From GWE2-51-13 sp041736705 (GTDB taxonomy: Bacteria; Bacillota_I; Bacilli_A; Erysipelotrichales; Erysipelotrichaceae), in the NCBI GenBank assembly GCA_041736705.1, contig JBGSTC010000023.1, positions 1 to 53,320 of the forward strand: a stretch of 53,320 bases of DNA, given 5' to 3'. Shown here in pieces: positions 25,684 to 33,302 of the stretch. Both the position numbers and the translations under genes were made by a program. Within the stretch, counting starts at the first letter, position 1; the number at the start of each line of letters is the position of its first letter. A model generated the notes under the pieces. That model searched no databases, had not been told where the DNA came from, and saw only the letters and a program-made list of their open reading frames with translations.

Positions 25684-27060
25684 CTAGAATCGGCAACGTT
25701 CTTCAAGATAGGCTTTCAGCGATGCGACAGGGATTCTTTCCTGCAGCATCGTATCGCGATGACGGATGGTGACGCATTGGTCGACTTGGGTTTCGAAATC
25801 CACGGTGATGCAGAATGGCGTACCGATCGCGTCCTGGCGGCGATAACGTTTCCCGATGCTACCGGCCTCGTCGTATTCGATCATGAAATCTTCCGCCAAT
25901 TTCGCGTAGATTTCAGCGGATTGGGCGGATAATTGTTTGCTTAAGGGAAGGATGCAGGCTTTAAACGGGGCAAGCGCGGGATGAAGCTTCATCACGATCC
26001 GCGAATCGTCTTCCCCGATTTTCTCTTCGTTGTAACTGTCGCAAAGGAACGCCAACATCAAACGTTCGACACCAACGGCCGGTTCGACGCAATACGGGAC
26101 GTATTTCTCGTTGGTCGCGGGGTCTAGGTATTCCATCGACGTCTTGGAATGCGTCATATGGGCTTTCAAGTCATAATCGGTACGGTCGGCGATGCCCCAC
26201 AATTCGTCGAAACCCCAGGGGTAGCGGTATTCGATGTCGCTGGTCCCTTTGGAGTAGTGCGAAAGTTCGGCTTTCTCATGTTCGCGCAAACGCACGTTTT
26301 CATCCTGCAATCCCAAGGACTTCAGCCAATCCATGCAGAATTTCTTCCAGTAGCCGTACCATTCCAAATCGGTTCCGGGTTCGCAGAAAAACTCCAGTTC
26401 CATCTGTTCGAACTCGCGGGTACGGAAGATGAAGTTCCCCGGGGTGATCTCGTTGCGGAACGACTTCCCGATCTGACCGACGCCAAACGGGATCTTCTTG
26501 CGCATCGTCCGTTGGACGTTGCGGAAATTGACGAACATCCCCTGCGCCGTTTCAGGACGGAGGTAGATGGTGTTCTTGCTGTCTTCGGTGACCCCCTGGA
26601 AGGTCTTGAACATCAAATTGAACTGACGGATCTCGGTGAAATCATGCGCGCCGCATTGCGGACAAGCGATGCGTTGATCATCGATGTACTGCTTCATCTG
26701 CGCATTGTTCCATCCGGATGAATTGACGGTCCCTTTTGTAAAAGTATCGATCAGTTTATCGGCGCGGTGGCGCGTCTTGCATTGTCTGCAGTCCATCAGA
26801 GGGTCGGTGAACGTCCCCAGATGCCCCGAAGCGACCCAAACGTTCGGATTCATTAAAATCGCGGACTGGATGCCCACGTTGTATGGATTGGCTTGGATGA
26901 ATTTCTTCCACCATGCCTTTTTGATATTGTCCTTCAGTTCGATCCCCAACGGGCCGAAGTCCCATGTGTTCGCCAAACCGCCGTAGATTTCAGACCCTTG
27001 GTAGACAAACCCCGAGTTTTTCGCATGATTGACAATCGTTTCAAAACTTACATTCGACAT
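25684..27060 (-). CDS. glyS: Glycine--tRNA ligase, single-chain (class II)
   Basis: A 458-residue glycyl-tRNA synthetase of the alpha2, single-subunit type used by many Firmicutes rather than the alpha2-beta2 type. Zinc-type Cys pairs are seen (CRQCKTRH; CPQCG). Motif 2 is around FRNEITPGNFIFRTREFEQMELE. The GluGly and YCVEPAVGVERLMLAFL segments and the C-terminal anticodon-binding domain also fit. AAGGAG precedes the ATG. The untranslated leader is about 30 bases or less, so there is no room for a T-box. Confidence 0.96.
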   Translation of the reverse strand: MSNVSFETIVNHAKNSGFVYQGSEIYGGLANTWDFGPLGIELKDNIKKAWWKKFIQANPYNVGIQSAILMNPNVWVASGHLGTFTDPLMDCRQCKTRHRADKLIDTFTKGTVNSSGWNNAQMKQYIDDQRIACPQCGAHDFTEIRQFNLMFKTFQGVTEDSKNTIYLRPETAQGMFVNFRNVQRTMRKKIPFGVGQIGKSFRNEITPGNFIFRTREFEQMELEFFCEPGTDLEWYGYWKKFCMDWLKSLGLQDENVRLREHEKAELSHYSKGTSDIEYRYPWGFDELWGIADRTDYDLKAHMTHSKTSMEYLDPATNEKYVPYCVEPAVGVERLMLAFLCDSYNEEKIGEDDSRIVMKLHPALAPFKACILPLSKQLSAQSAEIYAKLAEDFMIEYDEAGSIGKRYRRQDAIGTPFCITVDFETQVDQCVTIRHRDTMLQERIPVASLKAYLEERCRF

Positions 27061-27090
27061 AGTGGATCTCCTTCAATGGTAACTGTGATA

Positions 27091-27119
27091 TTATAGCACT
27101 TTTTCTAAAAATGCCCAAC
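27091..27119 (-). promoter_or_regulatory. Possible internal promoter ahead of glyS
   Basis: Minus-strand TTGGGC (27114-27119), a 17-base spacer and TATAAT (27091-27096), where the -10 overlaps the recO stop codon. It could boost glyS, dnaG and sigA within the larger operon. Confidence 0.4.
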
Positions 27120-27834
27120 TCTTTAGGCGAAGCCCGGCATGTTCAATCAAGAAATCACGGTAGATTTCGACCACGTCCCGCGTGATGTCGACCGACTTGG
27201 CCAAGACGTCGAAATTACTTAGTCCGGCTTTGGCAAGATAACGGAATTGCTTCAGGATTTCCGGTGGATAGACGGGGCTTTGGATCTCGGCGCGACAGTC
27301 CGGACAAACGAATCCGCCATCCGGAATCGAGATGCTGTCGACTTTTTTCGAAGCGCAGACGGCGCATCCGTCGACCATCGGGCTAAACCCGAGCAGATCC
27401 GCGATGCGGGCGTAGAAGAACGCCAATACCAGATATGGCCGTTCGTTTTCCTTGAGTTCCTTATAAAGGACTTCAAGTAACGCATAGAGTTCATGACTTC
27501 CTTCGATGTCCAATCCGTCGCGCGACATGAAGAGCACCGTCTCGCTCAATACGGATGCGACGGTCGATTTCATCAGGTTTTCGCGTAACGGACGGTTGGA
27601 TTCCATCAGGATGGCTTCATGGAGGAGCTGGAATCCGCTCCCTTCACGATCGTCATAGCGAAACTGGGAAAAAGAAAAAGGTTGGCAAGCATAAGCGTTC
27701 TTGCTTTCCATTTTCCGCAACCCCTTCGCCTGAAACGTCAGAAACCCTTTCTCTTTACTTAAGGTATAAATCAACGCATCGTTTTCCTTATAGTCCTGCT
27801 GATCCAAAACGATAAGCGAAATCGTATCATTCAT
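27091..27834 (-). CDS. recO: DNA repair protein RecO
   Basis: A 247-residue recombination mediator that, with RecR, loads RecA onto SSB-coated DNA. An N-terminal OB-fold begins with SLIVLDQQDYKENDAL, and a C-terminal helical domain with a zinc site (CAVC and CPDC, about residues 157-180) follows. The start overlaps the era stop by eight bases (ATGAATGA). Confidence 0.93.
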   Translation of the reverse strand: MNDTISLIVLDQQDYKENDALIYTLSKEKGFLTFQAKGLRKMESKNAYACQPFSFSQFRYDDREGSGFQLLHEAILMESNRPLRENLMKSTVASVLSETVLFMSRDGLDIEGSHELYALLEVLYKELKENERPYLVLAFFYARIADLLGFSPMVDGCAVCASKKVDSISIPDGGFVCPDCRAEIQSPVYPPEILKQFRYLAKAGLSNFDVLAKSVDITRDVVEIYRDFLIEHAGLRLKSWAFLEKVL

Positions 27835-28732
27835 CGTCGTGGATCTCCGTGTCCAGATACCCCAGCGAGTTCAAGCGTGCTTTGCGGTTGCGCCAGTCTT
27901 TTTCGACGCGTACGAAGAGTTCAAGATAGATCCTCTTACCCAGAATCGCTTCCAATTCGACGCGCGCCTCCTGTCCGACTTCCTTCAAGAGTTCGCCGCC
28001 TTTTCCGATGACGATCCCCTTCTGCGAATCCCTCTCGACCAAAATGGTCGCGACGATCAAGATGCTTTCCTTCTTTTCCGCGAATTGGTCGAAGACGACG
28101 GCGATGGAATGCGGGATTTCCTCCTTGGTCCGCGCCAAGAGTTTCTCACGGATGATCTCGCCCAGGATGAACTGTTCGGGATAGTCCACTTTCATTTCAT
28201 CGGGGTAGTATTTCACGCCTTCCGGCATGTAATTGCGGGTCAATTCGAACAAACGGTCGACATTGTCGCCGGTCTTGGCGCTGATCGGGATGATTTCGCT
28301 GAAAATCTCCGTCGCATTGAGTTTCATCAACAGTTCCAACAGCTTCCCTTTCGCCATCGAATCGATCTTGTTGACGACGCAAAAGATGGGGACTTCCTGT
28401 TTCTTCAGGTATTCCATGACGTATTCGTCCCCACGTCCAAACGATTCAGAACCGTCGAAGATATAGTAAATGACATCCACGCCGGAAAGCGACGAATAGG
28501 CGACCCGGTTCATCTGTCGTCCGAGTTCGCTCTTGGGTTTATGGATCCCCGGGGTATCGATGAAAATGAGTTGCGAATTTTCATCCGTGACGATCGCACG
28601 GATACTGTTGCGCGTCGTCTGTGCCTTATCCGATACGATCGCGACTTTCGAATGCATGATCTGGTTGATCAGCGTGCTCTTGCCGGCGTTGGGTCGTCCG
28701 ATGATCGCGATGAATCCCGATTTGAAACTCAT
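27827..28732 (-). CDS. era: GTPase Era
   Basis: A 301-residue GTPase that binds the 3' end of 16S rRNA in 30S assembly. The G domain has GRPNAGKST near residue 11, DTPG and NKID, and the KH domain at the C-terminus contains VIGKGGELLKEVGQEAR. The start at 28732 follows AGAGGAC and overlaps the cdd stop by four bases (ATGA). A much longer open frame extends upstream, but it covers cdd and is not part of the gene. Confidence 0.97.
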   Translation of the reverse strand: MSFKSGFIAIIGRPNAGKSTLINQIMHSKVAIVSDKAQTTRNSIRAIVTDENSQLIFIDTPGIHKPKSELGRQMNRVAYSSLSGVDVIYYIFDGSESFGRGDEYVMEYLKKQEVPIFCVVNKIDSMAKGKLLELLMKLNATEIFSEIIPISAKTGDNVDRLFELTRNYMPEGVKYYPDEMKVDYPEQFILGEIIREKLLARTKEEIPHSIAVVFDQFAEKKESILIVATILVERDSQKGIVIGKGGELLKEVGQEARVELEAILGKRIYLELFVRVEKDWRNRKARLNSLGYLDTEIHDDE

Positions 28733-29127
28733 AGTACGTCCTCTTTCGTGAACCGCATGGGCAATAACTCGTCGATGGTTTTCTCGATCGTTTCTTTTCC
28801 ATTGGAAAGCAAGATCGGGCAATCCGCCGCCAACAATTCGGACAAGACCTGCCTGCAGATCCCGCAGGGGGCGCCGATCCGGTGACCGTCGGTCACGATC
28901 GCGATCGCTTCGATGTCTTCTTTCCGATATCCGTTGGAATACGCCGCAAAGATCGCGCTGCGTTCGCCGCAATTCGTTGCACCGAAGGAAGCGTTCTCGA
29001 TGTTCGCACCTAAAAACGTCTCTCCGTCCTTGGTTAAAACACAGGCTCCGACGTGATAATTCGAGTAAGGGGCATAGGCGTTCTTCATGGCGTCAAACGC
29101 CTTTGATAATAAAAGTTCTTTGTTCAT
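28729..29127 (-). CDS. cdd: Cytidine deaminase
   Basis: A 132-residue tetrameric-type zinc enzyme that deaminates cytidine and deoxycytidine. Zinc and catalytic motifs are FGATNCGERSAIFAA (Cys and Glu) and PCGICRQVLSE (two Cys). The start follows AAGGAG. It lies in the conserved dgkA-cdd-era order. With pdp and deoC elsewhere in the window it would permit nucleoside catabolism. Confidence 0.96.
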   Translation of the reverse strand: MNKELLLSKAFDAMKNAYAPYSNYHVGACVLTKDGETFLGANIENASFGATNCGERSAIFAAYSNGYRKEDIEAIAIVTDGHRIGAPCGICRQVLSELLAADCPILLSNGKETIEKTIDELLPMRFTKEDVL

Positions 29128-29137
29128 GGTTCTCCTT

Positions 29138-29509
29138 TTAGAATAGATGACGCGCGATGAGGATCAACCCGACCACGCCGGCCAGCATCGCGCTAAACAA
29201 CACGGCCGCCGAGCCCAGATCCTTCGCTTGTTTCGTCAATAGATGCCAGCTCGGGTCGAAGCGGTCGATGATCGACTCGATCGAACTGTTGATGTATTCC
29301 ATGCCGATGACCTGGGCGATGCAGATGAGCCAGATCGACCATTCGATGTCCGAAAACCCGAAATAGAACGCGATGGCGATGGCGATCAGCCCGAAGATGA
29401 ACTGCAATTGGATGCTGAAGTCGTGCAAGAGACCGTCGATCAGACCGTCGGTCGCATATTTGAATTTCAAGAAAAACTTCGCGACGAAACTAACGTTTTG
29501 CGATTTCAT
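29138..29509 (-). CDS. dgkA: Diacylglycerol/undecaprenol kinase
   Basis: A 123-residue integral membrane kinase of the prokaryotic DGK family. Three hydrophobic helices are present. The family signature ExxNSSIExxID (EYINSSIESIID) is near residue 71 and the KDLGSAAVL helix follows. In Gram-positive species this family phosphorylates undecaprenol. GGAGGT precedes the ATG. It overlaps ybeY by 20 bases. Confidence 0.93.
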   Translation of the reverse strand: MKSQNVSFVAKFFLKFKYATDGLIDGLLHDFSIQLQFIFGLIAIAIAFYFGFSDIEWSIWLICIAQVIGMEYINSSIESIIDRFDPSWHLLTKQAKDLGSAAVLFSAMLAGVVGLILIARHLF

Positions 29510-29942
29510 CCAGAATGACCTCCTGTAATCCGAACATCTTCTTTTCGTCGTCTTCGTTCATATGGTCGAATCCAAGAAGATGAAGCAAACCATGGGTGAA
29601 GAGGAAACAAAATTCACGTTTGAGTGAATGTCCGTAATCTTTCGCTTGGCTGCGGATCGCTTCGACGTTGATGAAGATATCGCCCAATTCACGGGTGGAG
29701 GACGGAATCCCGCTGGACTCGCCTTCTTCCATCGCGAAACTGATGACGTCCGTCGGTTGGTCGATGTTGCGGTATTCGCGGTTGATCGCATGGATTTCCG
29801 CACGTTCGACCAAAATCACCGAACATTCGAAGTCCGATGAAATGTTAAGGGTATCCGCCGTCTTTTTAGCGATCGGATCGAGGTATTTCCGGTAGTTTCT
29901 CCAACTTCCTTCCAAACTGCGGTTGATGAACAAGATTTCCAT
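29490..29942 (-). CDS. ybeY: Endoribonuclease YbeY (rRNA maturation)
   Basis: A 150-residue single-strand RNase needed for 16S rRNA 3' end processing. The zinc motif is complete: HGLLHLLGFDH. The family block TDVISFAMEEGE is present upstream. It is the first gene of a nine-gene operon running to trmK. The start follows GGAGGT, with an extended -10 promoter 18 bases upstream. In many Bacilli phoH directly precedes ybeY; here the phosphate genes separate them. Confidence 0.96.
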   Translation of the reverse strand: MEILFINRSLEGSWRNYRKYLDPIAKKTADTLNISSDFECSVILVERAEIHAINREYRNIDQPTDVISFAMEEGESSGIPSSTRELGDIFINVEAIRSQAKDYGHSLKREFCFLFTHGLLHLLGFDHMNEDDEKKMFGLQEVILDEIAKR

Positions 29943-29959
29943 GGCCTACCTCCGGTACC

Positions 29960-29968
29960 ATTATACCA
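29960..29968 (-). promoter_or_regulatory. Extended -10 promoter of the ybeY-trmK operon
   Basis: TATGGTATAAT on the minus strand (-10 at 29960-29965, TGG at 29966-29968). The bases 17 further upstream are not a recognisable -35. Confidence 0.5.
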
Positions 29969-30005
29969 TATCGCAAAAAAGCCACATCTTTCAAAGAAAC
30001 ATTTG

Positions 30006-30059
30006 TTAACAGAGAATTAACAATTCACGTTTCAAGTTTTGTTAATTTTCTGTTAAAAT
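30006..30059 (+). promoter_or_regulatory. PhoP-box-like array and promoter for the Na/Pi transporter
   Basis: TTAACA at 30006-30011 and 30017-30022, five bases apart, facing a second pair TGTTAA at 30040-30045 and 30051-30056, also five apart. Each pair matches the 11-base-period TT(A/T/C)ACA repeats of Bacillus PhoP boxes. A -10-like TAAAAT follows at 30054-30059, and the AGAACGTTAATGGAGG leader comes next. With phoP and phoR 4 kb away, phosphate control is a fair inference. Confidence 0.6.
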
Positions 30060-30083
30060 TAGAACGTTAATGGAGGACGAAAC

Positions 30084-31769
30084 ATGATTTTACTGACGGA
30101 ATATACAAAAACATGGGCTGACATCGATTGGCAGTTCATTCTTGGCGGATTCGGCCTCTTCCTCTTCGGAATCAAGTTCATGGGAGACGGACTGAAGAGC
30201 TTGGCAGGCGATCGTCTACGCGACATCATCGACCGTTTCACATCCAAACCGTGGATGGGCGTTTTGATCGGACTCGGGATTACGGCGATTATCCAATCCA
30301 GCTCCGCAACCACCGCGATCACGATCGGATTCGTACGCGCGGGTCTGATGCGGCTTGACCAGACGGTCGGAATCATCTTCGGTGCCAACATCGGGACGAC
30401 GGTCACCGCCTTCCTTGTCGGGCTCAAAGTGGAAAAATACGCGCTTTATTTTGTTTTCCTCGGCGCTTTGTTCATTTTATTCGCAAGCCGCAAGAAATAC
30501 AAATATACCGGCGAAATCCTAATGGGTTTCGGGACATTGTTTTATGGGTTGATGCTGATGGGCGATGCGCTGAAGGTGATGAAAGACATTCAAGCTTTCC
30601 ATGACTTGGCGGTCCAAATGTCGACCCAACCGTTGTTAGCCTTGTTAGGCGGAATCGTCATGACCGGCGTCATTCAGTCTTCCAGCGCTATGATCGCGAT
30701 TATCCAGAAAATCTACGAGTCCGGCGGGATGTCGCTGACAGCCGCGATCCCCTTCGTCTTCGGATCCAATATCGGAACGACCGTCACCGCGGCTCTCGCT
30801 GCGATCGGGGGTTCCTTGGCGGCACGCCGCGCTGCCGGTATCCATACCTTGTTCAATGTCCTGGGAACCGTCATCATGATGTTCTTCCTTCCTATCTATA
30901 TGAAGTTCATCGTGTACTTGTCGGATCTGCTTCAATTGGAGTCGATGATGCAGATCGCTGTCGCACACATCCTGTTCAATGTCATCTTCACGATTCTCTT
31001 CTTCCCCTTCATCAAGCAACTCGTTTGGTTGATCAAGTTCATCCTGCGTGGCGATGAGAAAGAGCGGATCGAAATCAACACGGACGACCTGGATCCTAAA
31101 TTAGCCGCTTCGCTTCCCGCAGGCGCCTTGAGTGTCGCGAAGAAAGCCACCATGAAAATGGGTGAGTTGGCGGTTGATGCGATCGAGAACAGCCGTCAGT
31201 ACATGAATACGAGAAACAAAGCGCCGCATGAAGTCGTGCTACAATTGGAAGACGCGATCAATGCGTTGGATACGAAACTTACCGATTACCTGTTGATCAT
31301 CGCCAAAGAGCATTTGGGCGAACACGATATGGAAATCTATTCGACCAACTTGGCGATCATCAAGAATCTGGAACGGATCGGGGACCTGAGCACCAACCTC
31401 ATCGAATTCTATGAAATGGTCTTCGATGTCCGTGAAAATTTCTCGGAATCCGCCCTTGAGGATGTCAACGCGATGTACGATTTGGTCATCCACATGCTGA
31501 ACCGCTCGATGCGGGTCTATAGCGAATCCGATTATTCCCTGCATAGTTCGGTCATGGAAGACGAGAGCTACCTCGATTTACTCGAGTTCAAAGCGCGTCA
31601 GAAACACTTCGACCGGATGACGAGTTCCGCTTGTACGACAGCCGTCGGATCCAGCGTCTTCGTCGATATCCTGGGTACCTTGGAGCGGATCGGGGACCAT
31701 GCCACCAACATCGCCAAGAACGCGGTGGATGTGCACCAAACCCACGAACCCAAAGCAAGTCAAGTCTAA
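30084..31769 (+). CDS. nptA: Na+/phosphate cotransporter with PhoU-like C-terminus
   Basis: A 561-residue inner-membrane protein. The N-terminal 330 residues hold the NptA/SLC34-type repeats, seen twice as QSSSATTA (about residue 72) and QSSSAM (about 193), each followed by GANIGTT or GSNIGTT. The C-terminal 220 residues resemble PhoU (helical, NLERIGD and LERIGDHATNIA). GGAGGAC precedes the ATG. It transports inorganic phosphate with sodium; the family also includes regulators. It stands alone as a plus-strand gene flanked by PhoP-box-like sites and a strong terminator. Confidence 0.95.
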   Translation: MILLTEYTKTWADIDWQFILGGFGLFLFGIKFMGDGLKSLAGDRLRDIIDRFTSKPWMGVLIGLGITAIIQSSSATTAITIGFVRAGLMRLDQTVGIIFGANIGTTVTAFLVGLKVEKYALYFVFLGALFILFASRKKYKYTGEILMGFGTLFYGLMLMGDALKVMKDIQAFHDLAVQMSTQPLLALLGGIVMTGVIQSSSAMIAIIQKIYESGGMSLTAAIPFVFGSNIGTTVTAALAAIGGSLAARRAAGIHTLFNVLGTVIMMFFLPIYMKFIVYLSDLLQLESMMQIAVAHILFNVIFTILFFPFIKQLVWLIKFILRGDEKERIEINTDDLDPKLAASLPAGALSVAKKATMKMGELAVDAIENSRQYMNTRNKAPHEVVLQLEDAINALDTKLTDYLLIIAKEHLGEHDMEIYSTNLAIIKNLERIGDLSTNLIEFYEMVFDVRENFSESALEDVNAMYDLVIHMLNRSMRVYSESDYSLHSSVMEDESYLDLLEFKARQKHFDRMTSSACTTAVGSSVFVDILGTLERIGDHATNIAKNAVDVHQTHEPKASQV

Positions 31770-31770
31770 A

Positions 31771-31798
31771 AGAAAGAAGCTCGCGCTTCTTTTTTTTT
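31771..31798. terminator. Bidirectional terminator between nptA and phoU
   Basis: AGAAGC-TCGC-GCTTCT (31775-31790) followed by eight T residues on the plus strand. On the minus strand TTCTTTT follows, so it can also stop transcripts from the pstB-phoU side. Confidence 0.85.
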
Positions 31799-32438
31799 AT
31801 CCGAAATCGTAATGTTGTCCACGGACTTGGTAAATCAGGTGTTCGCAGACGTTTTTCGTATGGTCGCCGGCGCGTTCGATATTGCGTAGCATCCCGACGG
31901 TCGCCACCAGATGCGGGATGTTTTCCCCCGCTTCCATCCGTTCTTCGATAAAGCGAATCAACAACGTGAACGCCGCATCGATTTCGTCATCCAGCTGAGG
32001 GACTTCGATCGCGGTTTTCGCATCTTTGGTACGATAACATTCAATTGCCTTATCATAAAGCAGGATGAACTGGTCGCCGATGCTTTTCGCATGTTTCATG
32101 AGTTCCGGTTCGAGCCGTTCGTTCTTGATGACATACCGTGCGATGTTTTTCGCATAGTCGCCGATCCGTTCCAAGTCGGATGCGATCTTGATCCCGGCGA
32201 CGATGACTCTCAAGTCGATGGCGACCGGAGCGAGCAGGGACAAGACTTCCAACCCGCGGTCGTTGATTTCTTCTTCATCGTTGTTGACGAATTCATCCAA
32301 CTGGATGATCGCCAACGCCCTCTCTTTGTTTCCATTCTCCAACACTTCAAGCGCCATCAGGTACATTCTGCGGACTTTGTCCGACATCTGAAGGATCGCG
32401 TCTTGAAACAGTGCCAATTCCGTATCGATTTTTACCAT
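31797..32438 (-). CDS. phoU: Phosphate regulator PhoU
   Basis: A 213-residue protein with the two three-helix repeats of PhoU: the first has KIASDLERIGDYAKNIAR and the second MLRNIERAGDHTKNVCEHL. It negatively regulates Pho signalling and links PstB-type transport to the PhoR kinase in known systems. A GGAG ribosome site precedes the ATG at 32438, and it follows the pstB stop by eight bases. Confidence 0.95.
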   Translation of the reverse strand: MVKIDTELALFQDAILQMSDKVRRMYLMALEVLENGNKERALAIIQLDEFVNNDEEEINDRGLEVLSLLAPVAIDLRVIVAGIKIASDLERIGDYAKNIARYVIKNERLEPELMKHAKSIGDQFILLYDKAIECYRTKDAKTAIEVPQLDDEIDAAFTLLIRFIEERMEAGENIPHLVATVGMLRNIERAGDHTKNVCEHLIYQVRGQHYDFG

Positions 32439-32446
32439 GGTTTCTC

Positions 32447-33202
32447 CTATCCGAACCTTCCGGTGATGTAGTCTTCCGTTCGCTTATCATTAGGTAACTG
32501 GAATAATTTCTTCGTCGCATTCATCTCGATCAGTTCACCCATCAGGAAGAACGCCGTTTCATCGCTGATCCGTGCCGCCTGCTGCATGCTGTGGGTCACG
32601 ATGACGATCGTATATTCCGTTTTCAAATCCTGGATCAACTCTTCGATCTTAGCGGTGGCGATCGGATCCAAAGCGGACGTCGGTTCGTCCATCAGGATGA
32701 CTTCCGGTTCCATCGCGATCGCCCTAGCGATGCAAAGGCGTTGCTGCTGCCCTCCGCTTAAGCGTAATGCGTTTTGTCCAAGACGATCTTTCACTTCTTC
32801 CCATAACGCCGCCTTCTTCAATGATTTCTCGACGACTTCATCCAGGATCTTCTTATCTTTGATGCCTTGGCATCGTAGCCCGTACGCCACGTTTTCGTAG
32901 ATGGTCTTGGGAAAAGGGTTGGGTTTCTGAAACACCATCCCGACCCGTGTGCGAAGACTCACCACATCCTGGTTCTTATCGTAAATTTCGGTTCCGTCTA
33001 GCTTGACGCTTCCTTCGACCTTGCAGTTTTCGATGAGGTCGTTCATGCGGTTCAAACAGCGTAACAGCGTCGATTTCCCGCATCCGCTGGGTCCGATAAA
33101 GGCGGTCACATGATTCTTCTTCACTTCCATTTCGATGCCGTAAAGCGCTTGTACGCCGGTATAGTAGAGATTGAGATTGCTGATCTTGAGTACAGATTCC
33201 AT
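32447..33202 (-). CDS. pstB: Phosphate ABC transporter ATP-binding protein PstB
   Basis: A 251-residue ATPase. Features: Walker A GPSGCGKSTLL, LNRMNDLI and QKPNPFPKTIYENVAYGLR, signature LSGGQQQRLCIARA, and Walker B VILMDEPTSALDPIAT, which together are specific to PstB. The start at 33202 (MESVLK) has GGAGGT just ahead; 21 earlier residues are possible but lie over a terminator hairpin. The pstSCA genes are not in this window. It precedes phoU. Confidence 0.96.
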   Translation of the reverse strand: MESVLKISNLNLYYTGVQALYGIEMEVKKNHVTAFIGPSGCGKSTLLRCLNRMNDLIENCKVEGSVKLDGTEIYDKNQDVVSLRTRVGMVFQKPNPFPKTIYENVAYGLRCQGIKDKKILDEVVEKSLKKAALWEEVKDRLGQNALRLSGGQQQRLCIARAIAMEPEVILMDEPTSALDPIATAKIEELIQDLKTEYTIVIVTHSMQQAARISDETAFFLMGELIEMNATKKLFQLPNDKRTEDYITGRFG

Positions 33203-33220
33203 TTTACCTCCATGAGTCAA

Positions 33221-33247
33221 ATAAAAAACCGGACTCATTGCCGGTTT
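33221..33247 (-). terminator. Terminator between phoR and pstB
   Basis: AACCGG/CCGGTT (33227-33232 and 33241-33246) then TTTTTTATTTG on the minus strand. It lies just downstream of the -10 at 33249, so it may also act at the 5' end of a pstB transcript. Confidence 0.6.
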
Positions 33248-33248
33248 C

Positions 33249-33302
33249 ATTGTATCAATCTTCAATCAATTCTGAGTCGAGTTTCAGTTAAGATTGTGTT
33301 AA
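33249..33302 (-). promoter_or_regulatory. PhoP-box-like array and promoter ahead of pstB-phoU
   Basis: Read on the minus strand, hexamers TTAACA, TTAACT, TCGACT, TTGATT and TTGATA occur at 11-base intervals (33302 down to 33253), a phased run like a Bacillus PhoP box. The first overlaps the phoR stop. A -10-like TACAAT follows at 33249-33254. Confidence 0.5.

Noticed and set aside
28733..28972. Upstream extension of the era frame by 80 residues
   Set aside because: It runs antisense to none and over cdd in another frame; Arg-rich, low-complexity content and a good ribosome site at 28732 show that it is a shadow of cdd.
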